A stretch of 64,000 nt of DNA from Allopontixanthobacter sp041552775. Lineage in GTDB: Bacteria > Pseudomonadota > Alphaproteobacteria > Sphingomonadales > Sphingomonadaceae. Below the pieces are notes generated by a model, which saw only the letters and a list, made by a program, of their open reading frames with translations, was not told the origin of the DNA and made no database searches. Below, piece by piece: positions 1-8,661 of the stretch. The DNA is taken from contig JBFEKH010000003.1 in the NCBI GenBank assembly GCA_041552775.1, positions 1 to 64,000 on the forward strand, written 5' to 3'. Each line of letters begins with the position of its first letter. The first letter of the stretch is position 1. The position numbers and the translations under genes were made by a program.

Positions 1-88
1 CGATCGTCGGGGCGGTCTTGGCCGCGGTAGGTTTCACTGCGGGTTTGCGTTTGGTGGGTGTCGTTTTTGGAGTGCTGGCCTGTGCCAT
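1..88 (-). CDS. N-terminus of an unidentified Lys/Thr/Ala/Pro-rich protein (cut by window edge)
   Basis: An ATG with a good ribosome-binding site (AAGGAAA, about 6 bases upstream) opens a frame that stays open to the window edge. The 29 visible residues begin MAQASTPKTTPTKRKPAV and are basic and low in complexity, like the disordered start of a phasin or a DNA-binding protein. No domain is visible, so no function is assigned. It is divergent from eno and shares a 196-base intergenic region with it. Confidence 0.5.
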   Translation of the reverse strand, partial: MAQASTPKTTPTKRKPAVKPTAAKTAPTI

Positions 89-284
89 TGTATTTTCCTT
101 TACCCTCAGAGTCTTGAACTAGCATTCGTATCCTTCACCAAGTAAATGGTTCGGACCGTCCTAAATGCAACGCAACTTGCGCGCCTTTGTTCCGGCGCAT
201 AAAGCACCAATGCACCGTCACCTTATCATATTTAGGCGGTGTGTTAGTTAATTACAACAGTCCAAGCCGGAGCAGTTCCTCAAA

Positions 285-1571
285 ATGACCGCAATCATCG
301 ACATCCATGGCCGCGAAATTCTCGATAGCCGGGGCAACCCGACTGTGGAAGTTGATATCCTGCTGGAAGATGGCAGCTTCGGGCGTGCCGCAGTGCCGTC
401 AGGTGCCTCCACCGGCGCGCATGAGGCGGTCGAACTGCGCGATGGCGATCCGGCGCGCTACATGGGCAAGGGAGTGACCAAGGCGGTTGCTGCGGTGAAC
501 GGAGAGATTGCGGATGCCCTGCTGGGCCTCGATGCCGAAGACCAGCGCGATCTCGACATGGTTATGATTGATCTGGACGGGACTGACAACAAATCCCGAC
601 TGGGCGCGAATGCAATTCTCGGGACCAGCATGGCTATAGCGAAAGCGGCCGCGAATGCGCGCGGCATGCCCCTATGGGCCTATGTCGGCGGTGTGTCTGC
701 CCATGTGCTGCCTGTGCCAATGATGAACATTATCAATGGCGGCGAACATGCCGACAACCCGATCGACATCCAGGAATTCATGGTCATGCCGGTTGGCGCG
801 GACAGCATTGCGGAAGCGGTCCGCTGGGGCTCGGAGATCTTTCATACGCTTAAAAAAGGCCTGTCCGACAAGGGGCTGGCGACATCTGTCGGGGACGAGG
901 GCGGCTTTGCCCCTAATCTGGCCAGCACACGCGATGCGCTCGATTTCATCATGGCCTCGATCGAAAAGGCCGGTTTCAAGGCGGGTACGGATGTGGTTTT
1001 GGCACTGGATTGTGCATCCTCGGAATTCTTCAAGAACGGCAAGTACGAGATTTCGGGCGAGGGCAAGTCGCTGTCACCCGATGAAATGGCCGCTTACCTC
1101 GCGAAATTGTGCGACGATTATCCGATCCGTTCTATCGAAGACGGGATGGATGAAGACGACTTCGCTGGCTGGAAAGCGTTGACCGACATGATTGGCGGCG
1201 AGGTCCAGCTGGTTGGCGACGATCTGTTCGTCACCAACCCGGAACGTCTGGCGATGGGCATTGAAAAAGGCCTCGGCAATTCCCTGCTGGTGAAGGTCAA
1301 CCAGATCGGCACGCTGAGCGAGACATTGCAGGCCGTCGATATGGCGCACCGTGCAGGCTACACCTCGGTCATGTCGCATCGTTCGGGCGAGACCGAAGAT
1401 GCCACGATTGCCGATCTGGCGGTTGCGACCAATTGCGGGCAAATCAAGACTGGATCGCTCGCGAGGTCCGACCGTTTGGCGAAATATAACCAGCTGATCC
1501 GGATCGAGGAAGAGCTGGGCGCTAGCGCGATCTATGCCGGGAAGGGCTGCTTCGGCCGTTTGGCCGGCTGA
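285..1571 (+). CDS. eno: Enolase (phosphopyruvate hydratase)
   Basis: Converts 2-phosphoglycerate to phosphoenolpyruvate in glycolysis in the cytoplasm, and can also act in RNA degradosomes. The 428-residue length is normal. Family landmarks are present: the N-terminal substrate-loop region with SGASTGAHEA, the LVKVNQIGTLSET stretch with the catalytic lysine near residue 337, and SHRSGETED at about 364-372. The start is conventional (MTAIIDIHGREILDSRGNPT). A GGAG lies about 13 bases upstream, a slightly long spacing. The gene is convergent with ribH, with only four bases between the stop codons, so no terminator of its own fits there. Confidence 0.98.
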   Translation: MTAIIDIHGREILDSRGNPTVEVDILLEDGSFGRAAVPSGASTGAHEAVELRDGDPARYMGKGVTKAVAAVNGEIADALLGLDAEDQRDLDMVMIDLDGTDNKSRLGANAILGTSMAIAKAAANARGMPLWAYVGGVSAHVLPVPMMNIINGGEHADNPIDIQEFMVMPVGADSIAEAVRWGSEIFHTLKKGLSDKGLATSVGDEGGFAPNLASTRDALDFIMASIEKAGFKAGTDVVLALDCASSEFFKNGKYEISGEGKSLSPDEMAAYLAKLCDDYPIRSIEDGMDEDDFAGWKALTDMIGGEVQLVGDDLFVTNPERLAMGIEKGLGNSLLVKVNQIGTLSETLQAVDMAHRAGYTSVMSHRSGETEDATIADLAVATNCGQIKTGSLARSDRLAKYNQLIRIEEELGASAIYAGKGCFGRLAG

Positions 1572-1575
1572 CGGG

Positions 1576-1995
1576 TCAGCTGTATTTTGTCCGCAGTTCG
1601 AACATCGCGATAGCGGCCTTCGCCGCTTCGCCGCCCTTGTCCTTGCGGGTCTTGTCCGCACGGGCGAGGGCCTGTTCCTCGTTTTCGACCGTGATGATGC
1701 CATTGCCGATTGCCAAGCCGTCCATCGTGAGGGCCATGATGCCGCGCGCGCTTTCACCGGCCACGATCTCGAAATGATAGGTCTCGCCGCGGATAACCAC
1801 GCCGATGGCGACGTACCCGTCGTATTGGCCGCTTTCCGATACGATCGCTATGGCTGCGGGGATTTCCAGCGCGCCGGGAACCGTCAAAACCTCGGAATCG
1901 TGACCTGCCGCGGCCAGCGCAGAGCGCGCGCCATCGACCAGCATGTCATTGAGATGGTCGTAGAACCGGGCTTCGACGATAAGAAAACGCGCCAT
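1576..1995 (-). CDS. ribH: 6,7-dimethyl-8-ribityllumazine synthase
   Basis: Penultimate step of riboflavin synthesis: condenses 5-amino-6-ribitylamino-uracil with 3,4-dihydroxy-2-butanone 4-phosphate. The 139-residue protein is typical of the short alphaproteobacterial form. It shows the N-terminal VEARFYDHL segment, the VPGALEIP substrate loop and RGETYHFE, whose histidine is the usual proton shuttle. A strong AGGAG precedes the ATG by about 6 bases. No other rib gene lies nearby, so it seems to be a stand-alone unit. Confidence 0.96.
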   Translation of the reverse strand: MARFLIVEARFYDHLNDMLVDGARSALAAAGHDSEVLTVPGALEIPAAIAIVSESGQYDGYVAIGVVIRGETYHFEIVAGESARGIMALTMDGLAIGNGIITVENEEQALARADKTRKDKGGEAAKAAIAMFELRTKYS

Positions 1996-2092
1996 TTATC
2001 ACTCCTGTTGGTCGCGGCGCGATAGCTTGGGCTGCGGCAATAGGAAAGACCATAAGGTCAGGCTTGTGACGGAATGGGCAGCAGGCAGGTTT

Positions 2093-2440
2093 TCAGTCTT
2101 CGTCCGCGTGGGCGAGCTTGTCGCGAATGAATTCGAATACCGGACCGTAAATCGGGCGTTCGAACTCGACGCCGGCGATATTGTCCTTGCACCAACGCAC
2201 GGTGGCGACGAGGGGACCGATGGTTTCTATCTTGATGCTCATCACCGTGCCCGCGGTCAGGCGGCCGAAACGGTCATAGAACCGGCAGCCGGTTTCCGAA
2301 ATTTCGAAGATCGGAACATGACGCGCAACCCCGTTGCCGGTGCGGTAACGCCCTTGCACGGAGATATCGAACCGCGGTGTACGCCGGGTTTCATCCAGCA
2401 CGTCCAATTGACTTTGATTGATCTTTTGCTGGCTGTTCAT
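2093..2440 (-). CDS. Single-domain PilZ protein (putative c-di-GMP receptor)
   Basis: A 115-residue protein consisting of one PilZ domain. The RxxxR element that grips c-di-GMP is present (RRTPRFD, about residues 18-24), followed by a variant second motif ExSxxG (EISETGCRF) in place of the usual D/NxSxxG. It has no output domain, so it probably acts by binding a partner. About 180 bases upstream hold no gene and contain a short inverted repeat (CCAATT/AATTGG, 2498-2515). A second stand-alone PilZ protein lies at 34.4-34.7 kb. Confidence 0.85.
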   Translation of the reverse strand: MNSQQKINQSQLDVLDETRRTPRFDISVQGRYRTGNGVARHVPIFEISETGCRFYDRFGRLTAGTVMSIKIETIGPLVATVRWCKDNIAGVEFERPIYGPVFEFIRDKLAHADED

Positions 2441-2619
2441 TCGTACCCTCGAGAAAAGAAGCTCCTGGCTGATCTTTCACGAGTATAGCCAGGCACGGTT
2501 AACCAATTGAGAAAATTGGCCCACAATTACCCTTAACTTACTGCGATGATTAAATAGCGGTGGACGCCGTTCCGAAAGGCTTCGGCGCGGGCAATCAAGT
2601 ATTTGTTATTTTTGGAGAA

Positions 2620-2695
<76 letters not shown>

Positions 2696-2803
2696 ATTTA
2701 CCGGAAAATCGCGGCATCTGCGAATCGCCCTGCGACCCGGAGAGGCGCTGCATATAGCGCGTCTTTCTCTCATGGAAAGGGCTAAGGTCGCCGATAGGCA
2801 GCT

Positions 2804-3922
2804 TTATCCGATAATTCCCGAGCGCGGGCTTTCCCGATTCCACCGATTGACCATCATCAAGGTGCCGATGCAGATCATGTTGGTCATCATTGATGACCCT
2901 CCGTGGCTCATGAAAGGCAGGGGAATACCAACCACCGGCGCGAGGCCCATTACCATCATCAGATTGATCGCAACATAGAAGAATATCGTCGCCACCATGC
3001 CCGATGCGAGCAGTTTCGAGAACCTGTCATTGGAGTGGCGCGCGACCTGGAGGCCCCAGCGCAAGATAATCCCGAAGATGATGATCACCACCAAACCCCC
3101 GAGCATGCCCCATTCTTCTGCCATCGTGGCGAAAACGAAATCGGTGTGCGGCTCGGGCAGGTAATTCAGATGGCTCTGCGACCCCTCGTTGAAACCCTTG
3201 CCCGACAACCCGCCGGAACCGATGGCGATTTTCGACTGCATGATGTGATAGCCCGCTCCCAGCGGATCGCTTTCCGGATCAAGGAAAGTGGTCACGCGGC
3301 GCTGCTGATATTCCTTCAAGCCAAAGAAGAATGCGATGGGGGCGAGAATTGCCCCAGCCGCGCCCGCGCCAACGAACCAACGCATCGGCAGGCCCGCAAG
3401 GAACATCACCACGACCCCGCCAAACCCTATCGCCAATGCGGTCCCGAGATCGGGCTGCATCAGGACGAGAGCCATCGGCACCAGAATCAAGCCCCCAGCG
3501 GGCATCAGCGCGCGCCAATTGGGGATCATTCCTGCGGGCAAGGTGGCATAGAAACGCGCGATTACCAGCACGATGACCGGCTTCATCAGCTCTGATGGCT
3601 GGATCACGATCGGCCCCAGGCTGAGCCAGCGCTGGCTACCCCCGCCAATTGCTCCGATGGCTTCCACCGCAAGCAACATGACCAACACAAGGGCATAGGC
3701 TGGATAGGTTATGAAACGGACGAAATCGCGGTTGAACATCGTCATGATGCAAGCCATTCCAAGAAACACCGCGAACCGGACCAGATGCGATGCGGCGAAG
3801 GGCTGCATACTACCGCCCGCCGCAGAATAGAGCACGGCAGCACCGAAACTGACCAGCACGAACAACGGGATCAACATTTGCCAGGGTTGCCGGGCGATCG
3901 GCGCGGGGATGATCGAATTCAT
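2804..3922 (-). CDS. rodA: RodA, SEDS peptidoglycan glycosyltransferase
   Basis: Polytopic SEDS-family polymerase that extends glycan strands with PBP2 during cell elongation. The 372 residues are almost all membrane segments. The diagnostic loop LPEPHTDFVFATMAEEWG is present, as is the C-terminal PFMSHGGSSM motif. The start overlaps the end of mrdA by four bases, so translation is probably coupled and the two partners are made in step. It is the last gene of the mreBCD-mrdA-rodA operon. Confidence 0.97.
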   Translation of the reverse strand: MNSIIPAPIARQPWQMLIPLFVLVSFGAAVLYSAAGGSMQPFAASHLVRFAVFLGMACIMTMFNRDFVRFITYPAYALVLVMLLAVEAIGAIGGGSQRWLSLGPIVIQPSELMKPVIVLVIARFYATLPAGMIPNWRALMPAGGLILVPMALVLMQPDLGTALAIGFGGVVVMFLAGLPMRWFVGAGAAGAILAPIAFFFGLKEYQQRRVTTFLDPESDPLGAGYHIMQSKIAIGSGGLSGKGFNEGSQSHLNYLPEPHTDFVFATMAEEWGMLGGLVVIIIFGIILRWGLQVARHSNDRFSKLLASGMVATIFFYVAINLMMVMGLAPVVGIPLPFMSHGGSSMMTNMICIGTLMMVNRWNRESPRSGIIG

Positions 3923-5973
3923 TCCTGCGGCCCTTGCGGAACCGAGTCATTTATTTCCGAACGATTGATTGCGGCGTCGGTCGCTTCGGTCACCGGCTGC
4001 AAGGCTGCGGCCCGCGCTTCGGCATCGACCTGATCGAAAATATCCTCGTCCCGGCGCGGCACCGGCTCGACCGCTTCGCCCGCCTGCGCCGCATAAACTG
4101 CGTACTTCCTGGCGAGACGTTCCTGCGCTGTGCCGCCCCATTCCTTCTCGAGTGAATATAGCTGGTCCAGACCCTTTTGCGGGTCGAACAGGAACGTCAT
4201 GACGTCACGCGCGATGGGGTAAGCGGAACCTGAACCGCCGCCATGTTCGATTACCACTGCCCCGGCGTAGCGCGGGTTATCGAAAGGTGCGAAGAAGATG
4301 AACAACCCGTGGTCACGGTATTTCCAAGGGCCCGATTTACCATCCGATTTGGCGAGCGACACAACCTGCGCCGTCCCGGTCTTACCGGCCATCAGAATAT
4401 CGTCAAACGGCAAGCGGGCGCGCCCTGCGGTGCCAGGGCCGTTGACGACATCGCTCATCGCCTCGCGGATCAGCGTTTCGTATTCTTCGGAAATGCCCAT
4501 GCCGGGGAACGAGGGTGTTTTGTTGTCCAGAATCAGGCGCGGCATGACTTGTTTGGCGGTGGCAAGGCGGGTGGCCATGACTGCAAGTTGCAGCGGGTTG
4601 GCGAGCATGTATCCCTGCCCGATGGTGGCGTTCACAGTATCGAACGCTGCCCATGGCTGGTCGTATTTCTTCTGTTTCCAGGCAGGATCGGGGACGGTGC
4701 CGTAAAACTGGCTGGCGACTGGCAGCGGGAATTCCTGGCCCATGCCATAGCGCCGCGCCATCGAGGCAATGGGGTCCATTCCGATCCGCTGCGCAAAGTG
4801 ATAGAAATAGACGTCGCAGCTCTGGTAAATCGCCTTGGCCATATCGACCCGGCCATGACCGCCGCGTTTCCAGCAGCGGAACACGCGGTTGCCGACACGG
4901 AGTCCTCCGCTGCAGTTGACCGACTCAGACGGGTCGAGGCCAGCCTTCAGGAATGCGGTGCTGACCATCGGTTTCACAGTCGATCCGGGCGGGTAAAGCC
5001 CCTTCAGCACCTTGTTGCGCAGCGGCACCCGCTCGTCTGCGCTGAGCATGCCATATTCGACGCGGCCAATCCCGTCGGAAAAACTGTTGGGATCGAAGCT
5101 GGGCATGGATGCCATGCACAGGAGATCGCCCGTCTTGCAGTCCATGACCACGACGGAACCTGATTCCAGGCCGAGCCGCCGCGCTGCATAATCCTGCAGC
5201 GGGCCATCAATGGTCAGTTTGATCGGTTTGCCCTGAACATCTTCGCGGGTGTCCAGATCGCGGATGATCCGGCCAGACGCGGTAACTTCGACCCGCCGCG
5301 CGCCCGGGACACCGCGCAGTTGCTGTTCAAACTGCTTTTCCAGCCCGTCCTTGCCGATCTTGTAGCCCGGCGTAATCAGCAGCGGGTTGCGGTCGAGCTC
5401 ATATTCCCCGGCCGAGGCTGGCCCGACATAGCCGATCAAATGACCAACCGCCGGGCCGGTCGGGTAAAAGCGCGAAAACCCGCGTTGCGGCACTACGCCG
5501 GGCAAATCCGGCAGGCGCACGCTGACGGCAGCGAATTGCGAGAAATCCAGCCTGCTGGACACTTCGACCGGCTGAAAACCGCGGGCTTCGCCGATCTTGT
5601 CTTTCAGATCCTGCACAGCTGTCTGGTCGAGGCCCAGCAGGTCGCCCAGAATGTCGATCGTCTTGTCGGGATTGGCGAGCCGATCAGGAATCAAATCGAC
5701 CCGGAAGTCTGCGCGGTTGGAGGCGAGGGGAGCTCCGTTCCGGTCCAGCACCCAGCCACGCCGCGGCGGGATCAGCGACAGGTTTACCCGGTTGCTCTCA
5801 GATTCTGTGGCGTATTTTTCATTTTCCGCAATAGCGATGTAGCCCATGCGGACCGCCAGCAGGATACCAACGCCGCCGCCCATCGCGCCGACAACGAAGC
5901 TGCGGCGATCATAGGCATTCTTGAGAGTAGCGGAACTGACGATTGGCCCCGGGCGCTTGCGGGCCATCGTCAA
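3919..5973 (-). CDS. mrdA: Penicillin-binding protein 2 (elongation transpeptidase)
   Basis: Class B PBP that cross-links peptidoglycan for the elongasome, with RodA as polymerase partner. After a short cytoplasmic tail it has one membrane anchor (about residues 26-46), then a pedestal domain. The transpeptidase domain shows the active serine in GSTVK (S331), an SCD second motif (QSCDVYFY) and KTGTA (531-535). The 684 residues are slightly long because of an acidic C-terminal tail past residue 620. It overlaps mreD and rodA by four bases each. Confidence 0.97.
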   Translation of the reverse strand: MTMARKRPGPIVSSATLKNAYDRRSFVVGAMGGGVGILLAVRMGYIAIAENEKYATESESNRVNLSLIPPRRGWVLDRNGAPLASNRADFRVDLIPDRLANPDKTIDILGDLLGLDQTAVQDLKDKIGEARGFQPVEVSSRLDFSQFAAVSVRLPDLPGVVPQRGFSRFYPTGPAVGHLIGYVGPASAGEYELDRNPLLITPGYKIGKDGLEKQFEQQLRGVPGARRVEVTASGRIIRDLDTREDVQGKPIKLTIDGPLQDYAARRLGLESGSVVVMDCKTGDLLCMASMPSFDPNSFSDGIGRVEYGMLSADERVPLRNKVLKGLYPPGSTVKPMVSTAFLKAGLDPSESVNCSGGLRVGNRVFRCWKRGGHGRVDMAKAIYQSCDVYFYHFAQRIGMDPIASMARRYGMGQEFPLPVASQFYGTVPDPAWKQKKYDQPWAAFDTVNATIGQGYMLANPLQLAVMATRLATAKQVMPRLILDNKTPSFPGMGISEEYETLIREAMSDVVNGPGTAGRARLPFDDILMAGKTGTAQVVSLAKSDGKSGPWKYRDHGLFIFFAPFDNPRYAGAVVIEHGGGSGSAYPIARDVMTFLFDPQKGLDQLYSLEKEWGGTAQERLARKYAVYAAQAGEAVEPVPRRDEDIFDQVDAEARAAALQPVTEATDAAINRSEINDSVPQGPQE

Positions 5974-6524
5974 AACTCCTGAAAACGGGTCAGGCGCAGT
6001 CTATCGAGTCTGGCAATCATACGCGAGATAATGGGGAACAGCATCAAAGACAGCAAGAGCTGCGGTATCAACGCCAGCAGCATCGGGAAAGAACCATGCC
6101 CGCCCGACAGCAATGTTGCTACCAGCAGATAGGTGCTGAGAATGAGGCCTGCAGTCAGCCAGTCCTGAAAGAAACCGTGCCACGGGAAGCGCGCTTCCAA
6201 CGCTTCAATGCCCAGCAGCGCCATGGACCAGAGCAGGACCGCGCTGCCAAACGGAAATCCGCTGAACAGATCGTCCCAGATGCCCAGCGGGAAGCCTGCC
6301 CATACCGGTATGATACCCGGGCGTACCAATCGCCAGCCCAGCAGGATCATCATGCCCATCGGCGGAACCAAGGGCACCGCGCTGGCGACGAACAGGATCG
6401 GCAGGAGGGAACCCAGCAGAATACTGATCACGGGGATGCCATAAGCGAGCATGGACGAATGGCGCCGATTGATCCGGCTGCCGAATTCATCCTTCCTGAC
6501 GGAGCCACGATACGCGGTTCTCAT
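5970..6524 (-). CDS. mreD: Rod shape-determining protein MreD
   Basis: Small polytopic inner-membrane protein of the elongasome. The 184 residues contain about five hydrophobic segments and few other marks, as expected for this poorly conserved family. Identification rests on that topology plus its position, overlapping both mreC and mrdA by four bases in the classic mreBCD-mrdA-rodA order. Confidence 0.93.
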   Translation of the reverse strand: MRTAYRGSVRKDEFGSRINRRHSSMLAYGIPVISILLGSLLPILFVASAVPLVPPMGMMILLGWRLVRPGIIPVWAGFPLGIWDDLFSGFPFGSAVLLWSMALLGIEALEARFPWHGFFQDWLTAGLILSTYLLVATLLSGGHGSFPMLLALIPQLLLSLMLFPIISRMIARLDRLRLTRFQEF

Positions 6525-7411
6525 TTGGCCAGCTCGCGTTCTACGGGAGTAGCCGCACCACTGATCGCTTCGGGTTGCCAGATCGGATCGACCGACACGA
6601 AATCGGTCGCGGCGGGATCGCTGATGATCCGCGCCAGCGCGCCGTCATTGGTCAATTCCGATACCACCGCCACCGCGACACCAGGCCGGTAATAGCCACC
6701 CGATCCGCTGGTTACGAAGACATCGCCGGCTTTTAGCGGATTGATGCCCAGATTGATCAACCGGATGCGAAGCATCCCGTCACCGCGCCCTTCGGCCAGT
6801 GCCACGACATCGTCCTGAGCGCGGCGAACCGGAAGTACGCTCTGGCTGTCGGTCAGGAGCAATATGCGTGAAGAGTTGCGGCCCACTTCGAGCACCCGGC
6901 CCACCACGCCGCGCGGACCACGTACCGGCATGCCCGGGGTGACCCCCTTTGACGTGCCTGCACCAAGATAGGCGAACCGGCGGGTGCTGGCCGCGGTTGA
7001 TCCGATAATGCGGGACACCACGACAGGCTCAACCTTGGAATCCTTGAGCCCGAGCAGCGCTTTCAAGCGCTTGTTTTCCTGCGCGACCGCCTCGGCTTCG
7101 GCCAGACGAATGCGGGCGAGTTCCATCTCGCGCTTTAATTCCGCATTCTGGCTTCCGGCGCGGTAATAGCCGGCAATGCTGTCGATCAGGCCCCGGCTAC
7201 TGGTGCGGACTTCTGCGGAAACCTGCCCCGCTGGCGCGACGGCATCTGCCGCAATCATGCGCGGCCCGTTAAAGCTGGCTGGTCGCCACAGCGACAGGCC
7301 AAGCAGGACCGCGCCAACCAGCGCGCCGATACCAGCCACCACATAGCCGGTGAAGATTCCGTATTGCGCCCTGCGCGAAAAGCCGGGGCGCCGTTTGGAA
7401 GGCGGCGCCAT
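6521..7411 (-). CDS. mreC: Rod shape-determining protein MreC
   Basis: Bitopic periplasmic scaffold that links MreB to PBP2. It has one transmembrane helix near residues 16-40 and a coiled coil around 90-120 (ELKREMELARIRLAEAEAVA). The periplasmic beta domains include SRIIGSTAASTRRFAYLGAG and VTSGSGGYYRPGVAV. The length of 296 is normal. It starts 13 bases after mreB and its end overlaps mreD by four bases. Confidence 0.96.
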   Translation of the reverse strand: MAPPSKRRPGFSRRAQYGIFTGYVVAGIGALVGAVLLGLSLWRPASFNGPRMIAADAVAPAGQVSAEVRTSSRGLIDSIAGYYRAGSQNAELKREMELARIRLAEAEAVAQENKRLKALLGLKDSKVEPVVVSRIIGSTAASTRRFAYLGAGTSKGVTPGMPVRGPRGVVGRVLEVGRNSSRILLLTDSQSVLPVRRAQDDVVALAEGRGDGMLRIRLINLGINPLKAGDVFVTSGSGGYYRPGVAVAVVSELTNDGALARIISDPAATDFVSVDPIWQPEAISGAATPVERELAK

Positions 7412-7424
7412 GATTGTCCCTTCC

Positions 7425-8468
7425 TCAGGCGGTCATCAAGACGCCGCGATAGATGGGGTCTTCCATGGCCCGGCCTGTCCCGATTGCCACGCAAGAAAGC
7501 GGATCTTCCGCGATGCTGACCGGCAGACCGGTTTCCTCGCGCAAATGTGCGTCCAGTCCACTGATCAGCGCGCCGCCGCCGGTCAGGACAATGCCCTGGT
7601 CAACAATATCGGCTGCGAGTTCGGGAGCGGTATTTTCCAGCGCGATCCGAACACCTTCGACGATGGCGCCAATGGGTTCCGCCAGCGCTTCTGCCAGATG
7701 CCCCTGGTTGATGGTTATTTCCTTGGGCACGCCGTTGACGAGGTCGCGGCCCTTGAGGGTGATGGTCAGGCCGATCCCGTCTTCAGGCGGAACAGCGATG
7801 CCATATTCCTTCTTGATCCGCTCGGCAGTGGATTCGCCGATCAGCAGATTGTGATGGCGCCGGACGTAGGACACGATGGCTTCGTCCATCTTGTCCCCGC
7901 CGGTGCGGACAGACGTGGTGTAAGCTAGGCCGCGCAATGACAGCACGGCAACTTCCGTGGTGCCGCCGCCAATATCGACAACCATCGAACCAACTGGCTC
8001 AGTTACTGGCATATCGGCGCCAATAGCTGCAGCCATCGGCTCGAGGATCAGGTAAACTTGGCTTGCACCGGCATTGCTGGCCGCATCGCGGATCGCGCGG
8101 CGTTCGACCGAAGTCGAGCCGGATGGCACGCAGATCACAATTTCAGGATAGCTGAACATGCTTTTCTTGCCGTGGACCTTGCGGATGAAATGCTCGATCA
8201 TCTTCTCGGCAATTTCGATATCCGCGATCACGCCGTCACGCAGCGGACGGATCGCTTCGATGCTGTCCGGAGTCTTGCCCATCATCATCTTGGCGTCATC
8301 GCCGACGGCCTTGACCTTGGTAATGCCGTTCAGCGTCTCGATGGCAACCACCGATGGTTCGTTCAGGACGATTCCGCGCCCTTCCACATAGACCAGCGTG
8401 TTGGCCGTACCGAGGTCGATCGCCATGTTTTGCGATCCGAATTTGAAGAGACGGGAGATAAAGCTCAT
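7425..8468 (-). CDS. mreB: Rod shape-determining protein MreB (bacterial actin)
   Basis: Actin-like ATPase that forms membrane-bound filaments guiding lateral wall synthesis. The start is placed at MSFISRLFKFGSQNMAID because family members begin there and this amphipathic N-terminus is the membrane anchor; the frame continues another 17 codons upstream to a TTG. Actin phosphate and adenosine motifs are present: DLGTANTLVY, DIGGGTTEVAVL and TGGGALI. The resulting 347 residues match the family. First gene of the elongation operon, divergent from mutL. Confidence 0.97.
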   Translation of the reverse strand: MSFISRLFKFGSQNMAIDLGTANTLVYVEGRGIVLNEPSVVAIETLNGITKVKAVGDDAKMMMGKTPDSIEAIRPLRDGVIADIEIAEKMIEHFIRKVHGKKSMFSYPEIVICVPSGSTSVERRAIRDAASNAGASQVYLILEPMAAAIGADMPVTEPVGSMVVDIGGGTTEVAVLSLRGLAYTTSVRTGGDKMDEAIVSYVRRHHNLLIGESTAERIKKEYGIAVPPEDGIGLTITLKGRDLVNGVPKEITINQGHLAEALAEPIGAIVEGVRIALENTAPELAADIVDQGIVLTGGGALISGLDAHLREETGLPVSIAEDPLSCVAIGTGRAMEDPIYRGVLMTA

Positions 8469-8661
8469 TGCTACGTCGAATCCGTATAATTTTCGGGTTG
8501 TTGTTGCAGCCATCTGCAACAGACGAGGCCCGCGTATGACAGGAAGTGCGCTCCCCTTAACGAAACCCTAGGGAAAACACCAAAAATTTATGTTAACAGC
8601 CCACTGTTTTTTAACCACCGGCCTCGAAATTACTTCGGTTGGGCGCTAGGCCGGAATTCTG

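Noticed and set aside
2498..2515. CCAATT/AATTGG hairpin as a terminator
   Set aside because: Stem is AT-rich with only six pairs and no T-tract follows on either strand.
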